Source: a virus. Taken from it: DNA of 33,566 nt. Numbering within the stretch: the first letter of the stretch is position 1; each line of letters begins with the position of its first letter. Of the stretch, positions 14,928 to 23,145 are shown one piece after another. The notes beneath the pieces are model-generated. The model saw only the letters and a program-made list of their open reading frames with translations. It ran no database searches and was not told the origin of the DNA. Position numbers and translations under genes: made by a program. The stretch lies in IMG/VR virus record IMGVR_UViG_3300028840_008200, positions 1 to 33,566 of that record. The stretch is one strand, 5' to 3'.

Positions 14928-15146
14928 TCAGTTCTCCAGCATGTCCGCGATGTACTGCAGCAGCGAGGCCAGGCAGACGGCGTCGAGTTGCCCGCCCTCC
15001 TCGATCATCTCGCAGGCCTTGTCGACGAACGGGTCGTCCTCGGGCCCGCAGCCGGGCATGCGTACGGACAGGTCGATGTTCGTGACGGACTCGGCGGTCT
15101 CCCGCAGCGTGAAGACAATGGCGTTTCTGATTTCGGTGTCGTTCAT
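14928..15146 (-). CDS. Small acidic hypothetical protein
   Basis: The 72-residue protein (MNDTEIRNAIVFTLRET..., ending LLQYIADMLEN) is acidic and helical with a short Cys/Gly/Pro loop (MPGCGPEDD). It is preceded by AAGGAGA at good distance. No family recognised. Gaps to its neighbours are 18 and 33 bases, so it is translated independently within the operon. Confidence 0.68.
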   Translation of the reverse strand: MNDTEIRNAIVFTLRETAESVTNIDLSVRMPGCGPEDDPFVDKACEMIEEGGQLDAVCLASLLQYIADMLEN

Positions 15147-15164
15147 GGTCGTCTCTCCTTGCGG

Positions 15165-15437
15165 TCAGATGTCGCTGAGGCGAAGCAGCTCGCGGTAGTA
15201 GTCGTGGATCATGCTGTTGGTGCCGCGGCAGCCGTCGAGGTGGTGCTGGAGGCACTCGGCCATCGACCAGAGGTCGTCCTGGCAGTCGGCGGTGACGTGG
15301 TGCTCGCGGCCGTCGGGCACGTCGGGCGTGAGGATGGTGACGACCACCATCGTCGGGGCGGTGCCGCAGCCCGCTCGACGCTGGGCGGTGGCGTAGTGGC
15401 CTGGCTTGCCTTCGAAGTCGATTCGCGTCAGTCGCAT
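15165..15437 (-). CDS. Small hypothetical protein, His/Cys/Asp-containing
   Basis: The 90-residue protein has a beta-like N-terminus (MRLTRIDFEGKPGHYATAQ, PTMVVVTILTPDV) and a helical half with AECLQHHLDGC and YYRELLRLSDI. AAGGAGAACG precedes the ATG. Scattered His and Cys residues could bind metal. No family recognised. It is the second gene of the leftward operon. Confidence 0.68.
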   Translation of the reverse strand: MRLTRIDFEGKPGHYATAQRRAGCGTAPTMVVVTILTPDVPDGREHHVTADCQDDLWSMAECLQHHLDGCRGTNSMIHDYYRELLRLSDI

Positions 15438-15455
15438 GGTTCGTTCTCCTTGTCG

Positions 15456-15644
15456 TTAGAGGTTGATGCGGGCCTTCCGCAGGCTCTCGACCGTCGTCTT
15501 GGCCTGGTCGGCGAGGGCGGCCAGCTCCGGGTGGCTCTCGAGGATGCCGTCCTGACGCATCTGCCAGACCATCTCGTGGATGAGGCTCTCGGCGTCGGCC
15601 AGGGCGACCTTGGCGTTCTTGATCTTGGCGGGCGTTGCGTTCAT
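15456..15644 (-). CDS. Small helical hypothetical protein, first gene of leftward operon
   Basis: From ATG 15644, preceded by AAGGAGATATGAA, the product is 62 residues, mostly helical (AKIKNAKVALADAESLIHEM and AALADQAKTTVESLRKARINL). The frame is open upstream to 15731 but without an SD site there. It is the promoter-proximal gene of the five-gene leftward block. No family recognised. Confidence 0.65.
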   Translation of the reverse strand: MNATPAKIKNAKVALADAESLIHEMVWQMRQDGILESHPELAALADQAKTTVESLRKARINL

Positions 15645-15774
15645 TTCATATCTCCTTGCTATTGCCTGCTTTACATGCACATTCAGCCATGGCTTTTCGA
15701 CCTCATCAAGGCAATTAACCGCCTGTCGCAAAAGAACTTACATATTTTCATAAGCATGCGAGGGGGCTAGAGAT
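15645..15774. promoter_or_regulatory. Divergent intergenic promoter region
   Basis: The gap separates the leftward small-gene operon from the rightward packaging genes. It is the most AT-rich part of the neighbourhood (TTACATATTTTCATAAG near 15737-15753), as expected for divergent promoters. No single -35/-10 pair is convincing on either strand. A GAGG near 15760 serves the rightward gene at 15775. Confidence 0.5.
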
Positions 15775-15981
15775 ATGGCCGAAGAATCCTTGAAAATCAC
15801 GGCCCTGACGCCCGCCCAGGCCGCCAAAATCCTCGCCTCCGCCTACCGGCGGCGGGTGACCGTCGAGCAGGTCCGCCAGGTCGTCGAGGCCGGGGGACTG
15901 GCCCGAGCGGACGGGACGTTCAGCCTGATCGAATACGTGGCCTACCTGGCCGAGGAGGTGACCGGTGGCCACGCAGATTAA
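15775..15981 (+). CDS. Small HTH-like protein, possible small terminase subunit
   Basis: The 68-residue protein (LTPAQAAKILASAYRRRVTV, then EQVRQVVEAGG, then FSLIEYVAYLAEEV) looks like a small helical DNA-binding module. Its gene overlaps the terminase large-subunit start by 17 bases. It also resembles residues 10-62 of that subunit: LTPAQ vs LRPAD, the shared Ser-Ala, TVEQVR vs TEFQLR, a Gly, YVAYL vs YAAWL. The position fits a small terminase, although it is shorter than usual. Weak similarity by eye only. Confidence 0.6.
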   Translation: MAEESLKITALTPAQAAKILASAYRRRVTVEQVRQVVEAGGLARADGTFSLIEYVAYLAEEVTGGHAD

Positions 15982-18229
15982 CCCACGCAAACTCCGTCCG
16001 GCCGACCTGCTGCGTCTGGTCAACTCCGCCGGGCGCGGCGGCGTGTTGACTGAGTTCCAGCTCCGCCGTCACCGCAACCAGGCCGGCTACACCATCGGCG
16101 ACGCCCGGACGGTCGACCTTTTCAGCTACGCCGCCTGGCTGACGCTGGAATACTTCAAGCCCAAGGCCGAGCCGCTGAGTTACGACCAGCAGAAGGCACG
16201 CCAGGCCGAGCGCAACGCCGAGGCCGTCCGCGCCGCCCAGGACATCGGCGAGATTCCGGCTGTCGCCGATCCAGACCGCAAGGCCCGCTGCGAGGCATCG
16301 TTTAGGGACTTCTGTGAGACGTACTTCCCGGAGGTCTTCTACCTGCCGTGGTCCGACGATCACCTGCGTGTGATCGACAAGATCGAAAAGGCCGTCCGAA
16401 CCGGGGGGCTGTTCGCCATGGCCATGCCTCGCGGATCGGGCAAGACGGTGCTGTGCCAGACGGCGGTGCTGTGGTCGGCGCTGATCGGGGCGACGCCGTT
16501 CGTCTGCCTGATCGCAGCCAGCGCCGAACGGGCCCGCGACCTGCTGGAAAACATCAAGATCTGGCTGGAGACCAATCCGCTGCTGGCGGCCGACTTCCCC
16601 GAGGTGGCCTACCCGATCCAGTGCCTCGAGCGGATTACCAACCGGCAGAAGGGCCAGAAGTACAAGGGCGAACCGACGCGGATCGACTGGGCATCGGATC
16701 GGATCGTGTTGCCGACCATCGCGGGATCAAGAGCATCGGGCGTGGTCATCTCCTCCAGCGGCATGAAAGGCAGCGATATCCGCGGGCAGAACTACGCCCG
16801 CGCCGACGGCCAGGTCGTGCGGCCGCAACTGGTGATGGTCGACGACCCGCAGACGACCGAGTCGGCCTGGTCGCCCAGCCAGAGCCAACGCCGCGAGGCG
16901 ATCCTGGCCGGCGACGTGCTGGGCATGGCCGGGCCCGGCAAGAAGATCGCCGGGCTGATGGCCTGCACCGTGATCCGACCGGCCGACATGGCCGACAACA
17001 TCCTTGACCGCGAGAAACACCCCGAGTGGCAAGGCGAACGGACGAAGATGGTCTACGCCTTCCCCTCCAGCGAGAAGCTGTGGGCCAAGTACGCCGAGCT
17101 GCGGGCCGATTCGCTCCGCAATGACGGCGACGGCAGCGAGGCGACCGAGTTCTACATCGCCAACCGCGACGACATGGACAGGGGCGCAATAGTAGCCTGG
17201 CCGCAGCGGTTCAATGAGGATGAGGTCAGCGCCATCCAGCACGCGATGAACCTGCGGTACCGCGACGAGGCGGCGTTCTTCGCCGAGTACCAGAACGAGC
17301 CGATCGTCGAGGAGATCGGCGAGGAGATGCTCACCGCCGAACAGATCGTCGCCAAGCTAAACGGCTACCGGCCTGGCGAGATCCCTATCGGCTGCACCCA
17401 CCTGACGATGTTCATCGACGTCCAGCAGAAGGTGCTGTTCTGGATGCTGTGCGCATGGGAAGACGACTTCACCGGCTACATCGCCGATTACGGCACCTGG
17501 CCCGAGCAGAAACGAGCCTACTTTACGCTGCGGGACGTCCATTCAACACTGGGTCGCGCGACACCCGGTGCTGGACTCGAGGGGCAGATCTTCGGCGGGC
17601 TGGAGAAGCTGACCGCCGAGAAGCTCTCGCGGGCCTATCGGCGCGAGGATGGCGCGGAGATGCGTATCGACCGCTGCCTGGTCGACGCCAACTGGGGCCA
17701 GTCCACGGACGTGGTCTACCAGTTCTGCCGGCAGAGCAGCTTCGCCGGCATCCTGCTGCCCAGCCACGGCAAGTACGTCGGGGCGTCCAGCGTGCCCTTC
17801 AGCGAGTACAAGCGCAAACGCGGCGACCGCGTTGGGTTGCACTGGCGCATCCCGAACACGATCGGGCGACGCCAAGTCCGGCATGCCCTGATCGACACGA
17901 ACTACTGGAAGACGTTCGTTCATGCCCGCCTGGCCGTGGCCATGGGCGATCCGGGCTGCCTGTCGCTACCCGGCCGGGACGAGAAGGTCCATCGACTGCT
18001 GGCCGACCACCTCACGGCCGAGTACCGCGTCAAGACCGTCGCCCGCGACCGGACCGTGGACGAATGGAAGCTCCGCGCCACACGCCCGGACAATCACTGG
18101 CTGGACTGCCTCGTCGGCTGCGCCGTGGCGGCGTCCATCCAGGGTGTTTCGCTGGCTGGTGTGGAGGCCCGTGCCTCAGAGCCTCGCCAGCGGCTGCGGC
18201 TTTCGGAGATTCAAAGGGGCAGACGGTAG
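15965..18229 (+). CDS. terL: Phage terminase large subunit
   Basis: The 754-residue protein starts at GTG 15965 after GAGGAGG. It is the DNA-packaging motor ATPase-nuclease. Walker A MPRGSGKT is at residues 154-161, Walker B LVMVDDPQ at about 288-296. The C-terminal nuclease region has MFIDVQ (about residue 480), CLVDANWGQSTDV (about 565) and HWLDCLVGC (about 715), fitting the acidic clusters of the GpA-like terminases. The first about 70 residues precede the usual start and resemble the small protein just upstream. It is followed directly by a zinc ribbon gene and then the portal block. Confidence 0.92.
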   Translation: MATQINPRKLRPADLLRLVNSAGRGGVLTEFQLRRHRNQAGYTIGDARTVDLFSYAAWLTLEYFKPKAEPLSYDQQKARQAERNAEAVRAAQDIGEIPAVADPDRKARCEASFRDFCETYFPEVFYLPWSDDHLRVIDKIEKAVRTGGLFAMAMPRGSGKTVLCQTAVLWSALIGATPFVCLIAASAERARDLLENIKIWLETNPLLAADFPEVAYPIQCLERITNRQKGQKYKGEPTRIDWASDRIVLPTIAGSRASGVVISSSGMKGSDIRGQNYARADGQVVRPQLVMVDDPQTTESAWSPSQSQRREAILAGDVLGMAGPGKKIAGLMACTVIRPADMADNILDREKHPEWQGERTKMVYAFPSSEKLWAKYAELRADSLRNDGDGSEATEFYIANRDDMDRGAIVAWPQRFNEDEVSAIQHAMNLRYRDEAAFFAEYQNEPIVEEIGEEMLTAEQIVAKLNGYRPGEIPIGCTHLTMFIDVQQKVLFWMLCAWEDDFTGYIADYGTWPEQKRAYFTLRDVHSTLGRATPGAGLEGQIFGGLEKLTAEKLSRAYRREDGAEMRIDRCLVDANWGQSTDVVYQFCRQSSFAGILLPSHGKYVGASSVPFSEYKRKRGDRVGLHWRIPNTIGRRQVRHALIDTNYWKTFVHARLAVAMGDPGCLSLPGRDEKVHRLLADHLTAEYRVKTVARDRTVDEWKLRATRPDNHWLDCLVGCAVAASIQGVSLAGVEARASEPRQRLRLSEIQRGRR

Positions 18230-18418
18230 ATGACACAGACCACCGCCACACCATCGCTCAAGCAGAAGCGCGGCCTGGAATGCCCCAAGTGCGGCTGCGG
18301 TCATTTCCGGGTGCTCTATACCCGCCGTGCGCTGGGCGGCCGGCTGCTTCGCCGCCGCGAATGCCGCTACTGCGGGCGGCGCATCACGACGTATGAGACC
18401 AGCGCCGCGTTGAAATAG
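18230..18418 (+). CDS. NrdR-like zinc ribbon mini-protein
   Basis: The 62-residue protein is essentially a zinc ribbon: CPKCGCGHFRVLYTRR, then RRRECRYCGRRITTYE. This order of CxxC, RRRxCxxC and TTYE is the N-terminal signature of the ribonucleotide reductase repressor NrdR. The ATP-cone domain of NrdR is absent. The ATG abuts the terminase stop. It may be a DNA-binding adaptor for packaging or a small regulator; the role is unknown. Confidence 0.78.
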   Translation: MTQTTATPSLKQKRGLECPKCGCGHFRVLYTRRALGGRLLRRRECRYCGRRITTYETSAALK

Positions 18419-18505
18419 CGACCGATTCCCACCTCCAGGTTCTAGATACGGAACATCTTTACGTCTTTCGGGGGTTTTCCGGTGATCGGCGGTGCGCGGC
18501 CCCCG

Positions 18506-18527
18506 CCACGGCATAGGTAACCAGTAA
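18506..18527 (+). repeat. 22-bp direct repeat, copy 2 (candidate phage promoter, operator or packaging site)
   Basis: Identical to 2962-2983. It lies in the 133-bp gap 18419-18551 between packaging and portal genes. Part of it, GGTAACCAGT (18516-18525), forms a hairpin with ACTGTTACC (18534-18542), with one bulged base and an 8-base loop. The hairpin ends 9 bases before the next ATG. The first copy lacks this partner. The upstream part of the gap (18419-18505) shows GC-rich stretches but no clear gene or promoter. Confidence 0.7.
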
Positions 18528-18551
18528 CGGGCCACTGTTACCGGAACCCCC

Positions 18552-18749
18552 ATGAACGACGAACTCGACAAGTCAATCAAGACCAATGCCGAAGGTCCCG
18601 CCAAGGCGTCCGGGGATGCCGGCAGCGTCGAACAGCACAAGCTCTCCGAGCAGATCGCCGCGGATAAGTACCTGGAGTCCAGGAAGGCCAGCCGCGCCAA
18701 GGGCCTGGGGATCAAGCTGGCGAAGATATCGCCGGGAGGGACCGTCTGA
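18552..18749 (+). CDS. Small head-region protein upstream of portal
   Basis: The 65-residue protein is polar with an acidic N-terminus. It ends in a basic LESRKASRAKGLGIKLAKI segment followed by SPGGTV. Its stop overlaps the portal start, as small head proteins often do. It may be a gpW-like connector or a minor capsid factor, but I cannot assign a family. There is no strong SD; the hairpin in the leader lies immediately upstream. Confidence 0.6.
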   Translation: MNDELDKSIKTNAEGPAKASGDAGSVEQHKLSEQIAADKYLESRKASRAKGLGIKLAKISPGGTV

Positions 18750-20191
18750 TGTGGCCGTTCCGCAAAGGCAGGAAGGCTTCCTCCCGGACACGTTCCCTCC
18801 CGGCGGTGGTCCGGGCCCGCTATGACGCGGCGCAGACCACGGCCGAGAACGCTCGCCACTGGGCGATGGCCGACGCACTGTCGGCCGACGAGGCCGCCTC
18901 ACCCGACGTCCGCCGCAAGCTGCGGCAGCGCAGCCGATACGAGGTGGCCAACAACTCCTACGCCAAGGGCATCGTGCTGACCATCGCCAACGACTGCATC
19001 GGGACAGGCCCGCGCCTCCAACTCCTCTCCGGTGGTGACGAGATCAACCGCCGCGTCGAGTCGGCGTTTGCGGCATGGGCGGAGGCGGTCGATCTGGCCG
19101 GCAAGCTCCGCACGATGCGCATGGCCAAGGCCGCCGACGGCGAGACGTTCGCAGTGCTGACGGCCAATCCGATGATCGACTCGCCCGTGATGTTGGACGT
19201 GCAGCTCGTAGAGGCCGATCGCGTGGCGTCACCGACTATGGCGATGCTGCCGTCGGCCGGCGACATCGACGGCATAATCCTGGACGCCTGGGGCAACCCG
19301 CAGACTTACTGCGTTCTGCGACAGAATCCCGGCGACCTGGCGGGCTGGAACTTGCAGTACGACCTGGTTCCCGCCGATGCGGTGGTCCACTGGTTCCGTT
19401 CGGATCGGCCGGGCCAGCACCGGGGCATCCCCGAGATCACGCCGGCGCTGCCGCTGTTCGCCCAGTTGCGGCGCTACACGTTGGCGGTGATCGCCGCCGC
19501 CGAGACCGCCGCAGACTTTGCGGCCGTGCTGTTTACCGACTCACCGGCCAACGGCGAGGCCCAGTCGCTGGAGCCGATGGACGTCGTCGAGCTGGAGAAG
19601 CGCATGGCCACGGTGCTGCCGGACGGCTGGCGGCTGGGACAGGTCGAGGCCCAGCAACCGGCCACGGGGTACGGTGAGTTCAAGCGGGAGATCCTCAACG
19701 AGATCGCCCGCTGCCTGAACCTGCCCTATAACATCGCCGCCTGCAATTCCTCCGGCTACAACTACGCCTCGGGGCGGCTCGATCATCAGACCTACTACAA
19801 GTCCATCCGCGTCGAGCAGGCCCACCTGGCCGAGGCCGTGCTGGATCGGATTCTTGCCGCCTGGCTCGATGAGGCCGAACTCCTGACCGAGTTCGCCTTC
19901 CTCCGCAACGCGGATGCCTTCGCTCATCAATGGTTCTTCGACGGCACCGAGCACGTCGACCCGGCCAAGGAGGCAAGCGCCCAGGCGACCCGCCTGGCCA
20001 GCAACACCACCACGCTGGCCGTCGAATACGCACGCCAGGGCCGCGACTGGGAGACCGAACTCCGCCAGCGGGCCAAGGAAAAAGAGTTGATGGCCGAGCT
20101 GGGCCTGACCACATCGCAGGCCGCGCCGCAACCTGCAGATCAAGACAACGAGGAGGCCGACACGGATGTCGAGCAAGACCAAGCAGCCTGA
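18749..20191 (+). CDS. Phage portal protein (lambda-type)
   Basis: The 480-residue protein matches the lambda-type portal family (Phage_portal_2). The N-terminus has RARYDAAQTTAENARHWAMA and SPDVRRKLRQRSRYEVANNS, and the core ANDCIGTGPRLQL and DGETFAVLTANP. LPYNIAACNSSGYNYASGRLDHQTYY (here split: LPYNIAAC and SGYNYASGRLDH) is the conserved stretch around residues 322-345. The C-terminal tail is acidic. It forms the dodecameric channel at the capsid vertex. It overlaps the protease-capsid gene by 26 bases. Confidence 0.92.
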   Translation: MWPFRKGRKASSRTRSLPAVVRARYDAAQTTAENARHWAMADALSADEAASPDVRRKLRQRSRYEVANNSYAKGIVLTIANDCIGTGPRLQLLSGGDEINRRVESAFAAWAEAVDLAGKLRTMRMAKAADGETFAVLTANPMIDSPVMLDVQLVEADRVASPTMAMLPSAGDIDGIILDAWGNPQTYCVLRQNPGDLAGWNLQYDLVPADAVVHWFRSDRPGQHRGIPEITPALPLFAQLRRYTLAVIAAAETAADFAAVLFTDSPANGEAQSLEPMDVVELEKRMATVLPDGWRLGQVEAQQPATGYGEFKREILNEIARCLNLPYNIAACNSSGYNYASGRLDHQTYYKSIRVEQAHLAEAVLDRILAAWLDEAELLTEFAFLRNADAFAHQWFFDGTEHVDPAKEASAQATRLASNTTTLAVEYARQGRDWETELRQRAKEKELMAELGLTTSQAAPQPADQDNEEADTDVEQDQAA

Positions 20192-22235
20192 CTATCTGAC
20201 CTTCCGCTGCCCGCTGACGGTCGAGGCAGCCGAGGGGACGGACAAGCAGATGCCGCGGTTCCGCATGGTCGCCTACACCGGCGGGACGATGCGGATCAGC
20301 GGTTTCCCGCACCCGGTGGTGGTGGACCTGGAGGGCCTGTCCATCGACCGCCAGGACATCCCGGTCCGCCTGGACCACAACCCGCGCCAGGGCGTCGGCC
20401 ACACGCAGCGCGTGGTCATCGAAAACGGCCAGGTCGTCGCCGAGGGCCTGGTCAGCCGCGACACCTCCTGGGCCCGTGACGTCGCCAAGAGCGGCGTCAA
20501 CGGCTTTCCCTGGCAGGCCAGCATCGGCGCTGCCGTGGTGGACGCCGAGTTCGTCCCCAACGGCCAGCACGTAACCGTAAACGGCCGGACCTTCACCGGG
20601 CCATTGCACGTGGTCCGCAAGGCCGTCCTCAAGGAAATCTCGTTCGTCGACAGCGGCGCGGACACCGCCACCAGCGCGCGGATCGCCGCCGCCGACAGCG
20701 CATCGCAGACACCCAACCATAAGGAGCAGCTTCCGATGGATGACAACGCACCAGACAGCACGACCACCGATGCCGTAACCATGCAGGACGACGGGCAGGC
20801 CGACGACACGCCCGAAGACACCGACACCCCGGATCGGCTCAAGGCCGATACCGATGCGCCGCCCAAGCCGACTGCCCCGGCCGAGACGCCCGACACCGTC
20901 AATGCCTCGGCAGCCGATGACGACGACCCCGTCACGCAGAGCCGCCGCCGGATGGCTGCCGAGACCCGTCGGGTCGAGGCCATCCGCAAGGTCTGCGCTG
21001 GCAAGCACCCCGACATCGAGGCCAAGGCCATCGAGGAGGGCTGGGACGAGGCCCGCACCGAACTGCACGTGCTCCGCGCATCCCGGCCCCAGGTGCCGGC
21101 CGCAGCGAGCCGGCCCCGCAACACCAGCCCGCAGGTCTTCGAGGCCGTGGCGCTGATGGCATCGGGCCTTCCCAACAGCCGGATCGAGGCCGTCTATGAC
21201 GAGCCGATCCTGGAAGCGGCCGACAAGCTGCGGGGCGTGGGCATCCAGGAGTTCTGCGAACTGGCCTGCGGGGCACAGCTGCCTCGCTTCCGGCGGGACG
21301 CATCCGGCTGGCTGCAGGCGGCGTTCAGCACCACCAGTCTGCCGGGCATCCTTTCCAACATCGCCAACAAGATGCTGCTGGAGGGCTACAACTACGTCGA
21401 GGACGCCTGGCGTCGCATCGCCAAGATCGCCTCGGTCAACGACTTCAAGGAGCACACTCGCTACCGGATGACCGGGGCCTTTCAGTTCCAGCAGGTCGGG
21501 CCGGATGGGGAGCTCAAGCACGGGCAGCTGGATGAGCAGACCTTCGGCCAGAAGGCTGCCACCCATGGCATCATGTTCGCCCTGACGCGCCAGATGATCA
21601 TCAACGACGACATGGGCGCGTTCACCGATATCCCACGCCAGATCGGGATGGGGGCGGCCGAGGCCATCGCCGACGCGACCTGGGGGCTGTGGCTGTCGAA
21701 TCCCGTTCAGTCCGACGGCAAGGCGTTCTTCCACGCCGACCACGCCAACTACGTCACCGGGGCCGACACGGCGCTGTCTGTCGACAGCCTGACCGATGCG
21801 GAGGTCGCCTTCGGGCTCCAGACCAAGCCCAACGGCAAGCCGCTGGGCATTCCGGCCGGCATCCTGCTGGTCCCCACGGCGCTGAAGGTCCCGGCCGAGA
21901 TGCTCATGAAGAGCGTCCAGCTCAACGAGACCACCACCGCCAACAAGGCCAAGCCCTCGGCCAACCCCCACGTGGGCAAGTTCGACGTGGTCTCCAGCGT
22001 GTACCTGTCCAACAGCAGCTTCACCGGGGCCTCGAGTAAGGCCTGGTATCTGCTGGCCGACCCCAACCGCCTGCCGGCCATAGAGGTCGCATTCCTAAAC
22101 GGCGTGGACCGGCCCACCGTGGAGAAGACCGACGCGGACTTCAACACCCTCGGCATCCAGTTCCGCGGGTACATCGACTTCGGCGTCCGCGAACAGGACC
22201 ACCGGGGCGCACTGAAAATCAAGGGCGAGGCGTAA
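20166..22235 (+). CDS. Prohead protease-scaffold-major capsid fusion (Mu T-like capsid)
   Basis: The 689-residue protein combines three parts normally encoded by two or three genes. Residues 1-185 form a prohead protease: RLDHNP gives His71 and PWQASIGA gives Ser119, the herpesvirus/HK97-type catalytic pair. Residues about 190-300 are an Asp/Thr/Pro-rich spacer that would act as scaffold. Residues about 310-689 resemble the Mu gpT-like major capsid protein (ATHGIMFALTRQMIINDDMG, DIPRQIGMGAAEAIADATWG). Self-cleavage near the spacer would release the capsid domain. No stop or frameshift lies between the parts, so this is a true fusion. Confidence 0.88.
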   Translation: MSSKTKQPDYLTFRCPLTVEAAEGTDKQMPRFRMVAYTGGTMRISGFPHPVVVDLEGLSIDRQDIPVRLDHNPRQGVGHTQRVVIENGQVVAEGLVSRDTSWARDVAKSGVNGFPWQASIGAAVVDAEFVPNGQHVTVNGRTFTGPLHVVRKAVLKEISFVDSGADTATSARIAAADSASQTPNHKEQLPMDDNAPDSTTTDAVTMQDDGQADDTPEDTDTPDRLKADTDAPPKPTAPAETPDTVNASAADDDDPVTQSRRRMAAETRRVEAIRKVCAGKHPDIEAKAIEEGWDEARTELHVLRASRPQVPAAASRPRNTSPQVFEAVALMASGLPNSRIEAVYDEPILEAADKLRGVGIQEFCELACGAQLPRFRRDASGWLQAAFSTTSLPGILSNIANKMLLEGYNYVEDAWRRIAKIASVNDFKEHTRYRMTGAFQFQQVGPDGELKHGQLDEQTFGQKAATHGIMFALTRQMIINDDMGAFTDIPRQIGMGAAEAIADATWGLWLSNPVQSDGKAFFHADHANYVTGADTALSVDSLTDAEVAFGLQTKPNGKPLGIPAGILLVPTALKVPAEMLMKSVQLNETTTANKAKPSANPHVGKFDVVSSVYLSNSSFTGASSKAWYLLADPNRLPAIEVAFLNGVDRPTVEKTDADFNTLGIQFRGYIDFGVREQDHRGALKIKGEA

Positions 22236-22258
22236 ACCCCACAGACAAGGAGCCAACC

Positions 22259-23128
22259 ATGGCAAAGGAAGCGATATTCGTTCAAGACGGGCTCATCATT
22301 GACTACACGCCTGCCGCCGACGTCGCCGCCGGTGAGGTGGTCGTCCTGGGCAAGACCTGCTTTATCGCCAAGCTGGCCATCACGGCCGGCACGCTGGGGG
22401 CCCTGGCCGCCACGGGCGTCTATTACGTCCTGAAGACCGACGGCCTGGCCTTCGATCCCGGCGAGGCCGTCTACTGGGACGACACGGCCAACGAGGCGAC
22501 CAAGACCACCACCGACGTCTACATGGGCGTGGCCGTCAAGGCGGCCGCTGCCGACGACTCGGCGGTCTACACGCACCTGCGGAGCCTCCAGGAGGCCATC
22601 GCCGATCAGTTCGGCCTAGCCGACCTCTCGGACGTGGGCACGCCTACGGCGACTGCCGGCAATCTGCTCATCGCAGACGGCGACAGCTTCGAGGGCAAGG
22701 CGGCAAGCGGCCTGCTGACGCTGCTGGCCACGGGAGCCTTCGGCCTGCCCGACGCGGCTGATTCGCAGTTGGGGCTGCCTCTGGTCTTCGAAAAGGTCTT
22801 CGACGGCACGGCCGCCGAGGTGCACGTCTTCGACGGCGACTGTCCCCGCAAGCTGCGGATCATCGACGCCAGCGTCCTGATCACCACTGCCGGTGCAGCT
22901 GCTGCCGACGTAACGCTCACGCTGGATGACGGCACCGACGCCATCACCGACGCGATGGCCGTCAACGCGGCCGGTGCGGGCGTGGCCGTCAACACCATCG
23001 TCAGTGCAGGCGAGATCGACAACACCAAGGCGACCGTCGACGTCGACGGCACGCTGGATATCACGCTGAGCACAACGACCAACGCCCCGGCCGGCATCGT
23101 CCGCGTGACGGCATTGCCTGTGGCGTAG
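22259..23128 (+). CDS. Capsid decoration-like protein (DUF2190 N-terminus)
   Basis: The 289-residue protein follows the capsid gene with AAGGAG before its ATG. Residues 1-110 (AKEAIFVQDGLIIDYTPAAD, GEVVVLGKTCFIA, GEAVYWDDTANEAT) match DUF2190, a family of capsid-cementing proteins. Residues about 175-289 are beta-rich (LRIIDASVLITTAGAAAADV, TVDVDGTLDITLST), suggesting a second jelly-roll-like domain. It is likely to stabilise or decorate the head. Confidence 0.75.
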   Translation: MAKEAIFVQDGLIIDYTPAADVAAGEVVVLGKTCFIAKLAITAGTLGALAATGVYYVLKTDGLAFDPGEAVYWDDTANEATKTTTDVYMGVAVKAAAADDSAVYTHLRSLQEAIADQFGLADLSDVGTPTATAGNLLIADGDSFEGKAASGLLTLLATGAFGLPDAADSQLGLPLVFEKVFDGTAAEVHVFDGDCPRKLRIIDASVLITTAGAAAADVTLTLDDGTDAITDAMAVNAAGAGVAVNTIVSAGEIDNTKATVDVDGTLDITLSTTTNAPAGIVRVTALPVA

Positions 23129-23145
23129 GCCCGGAGAATCACCAC

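Noticed and set aside
13224-15770. Long plus-strand open frame (848 codons) opposite the toxin, antitoxin and small-gene operon
   Set aside because: It is antisense to several well-supported minus-strand genes with SD sites and family motifs; long antisense frames are common in GC-rich DNA.
19695-21971. Minus-strand open frame of 758 codons across portal and capsid genes
   Set aside because: It is antisense to clear portal and capsid genes, and its composition is a shadow of them.
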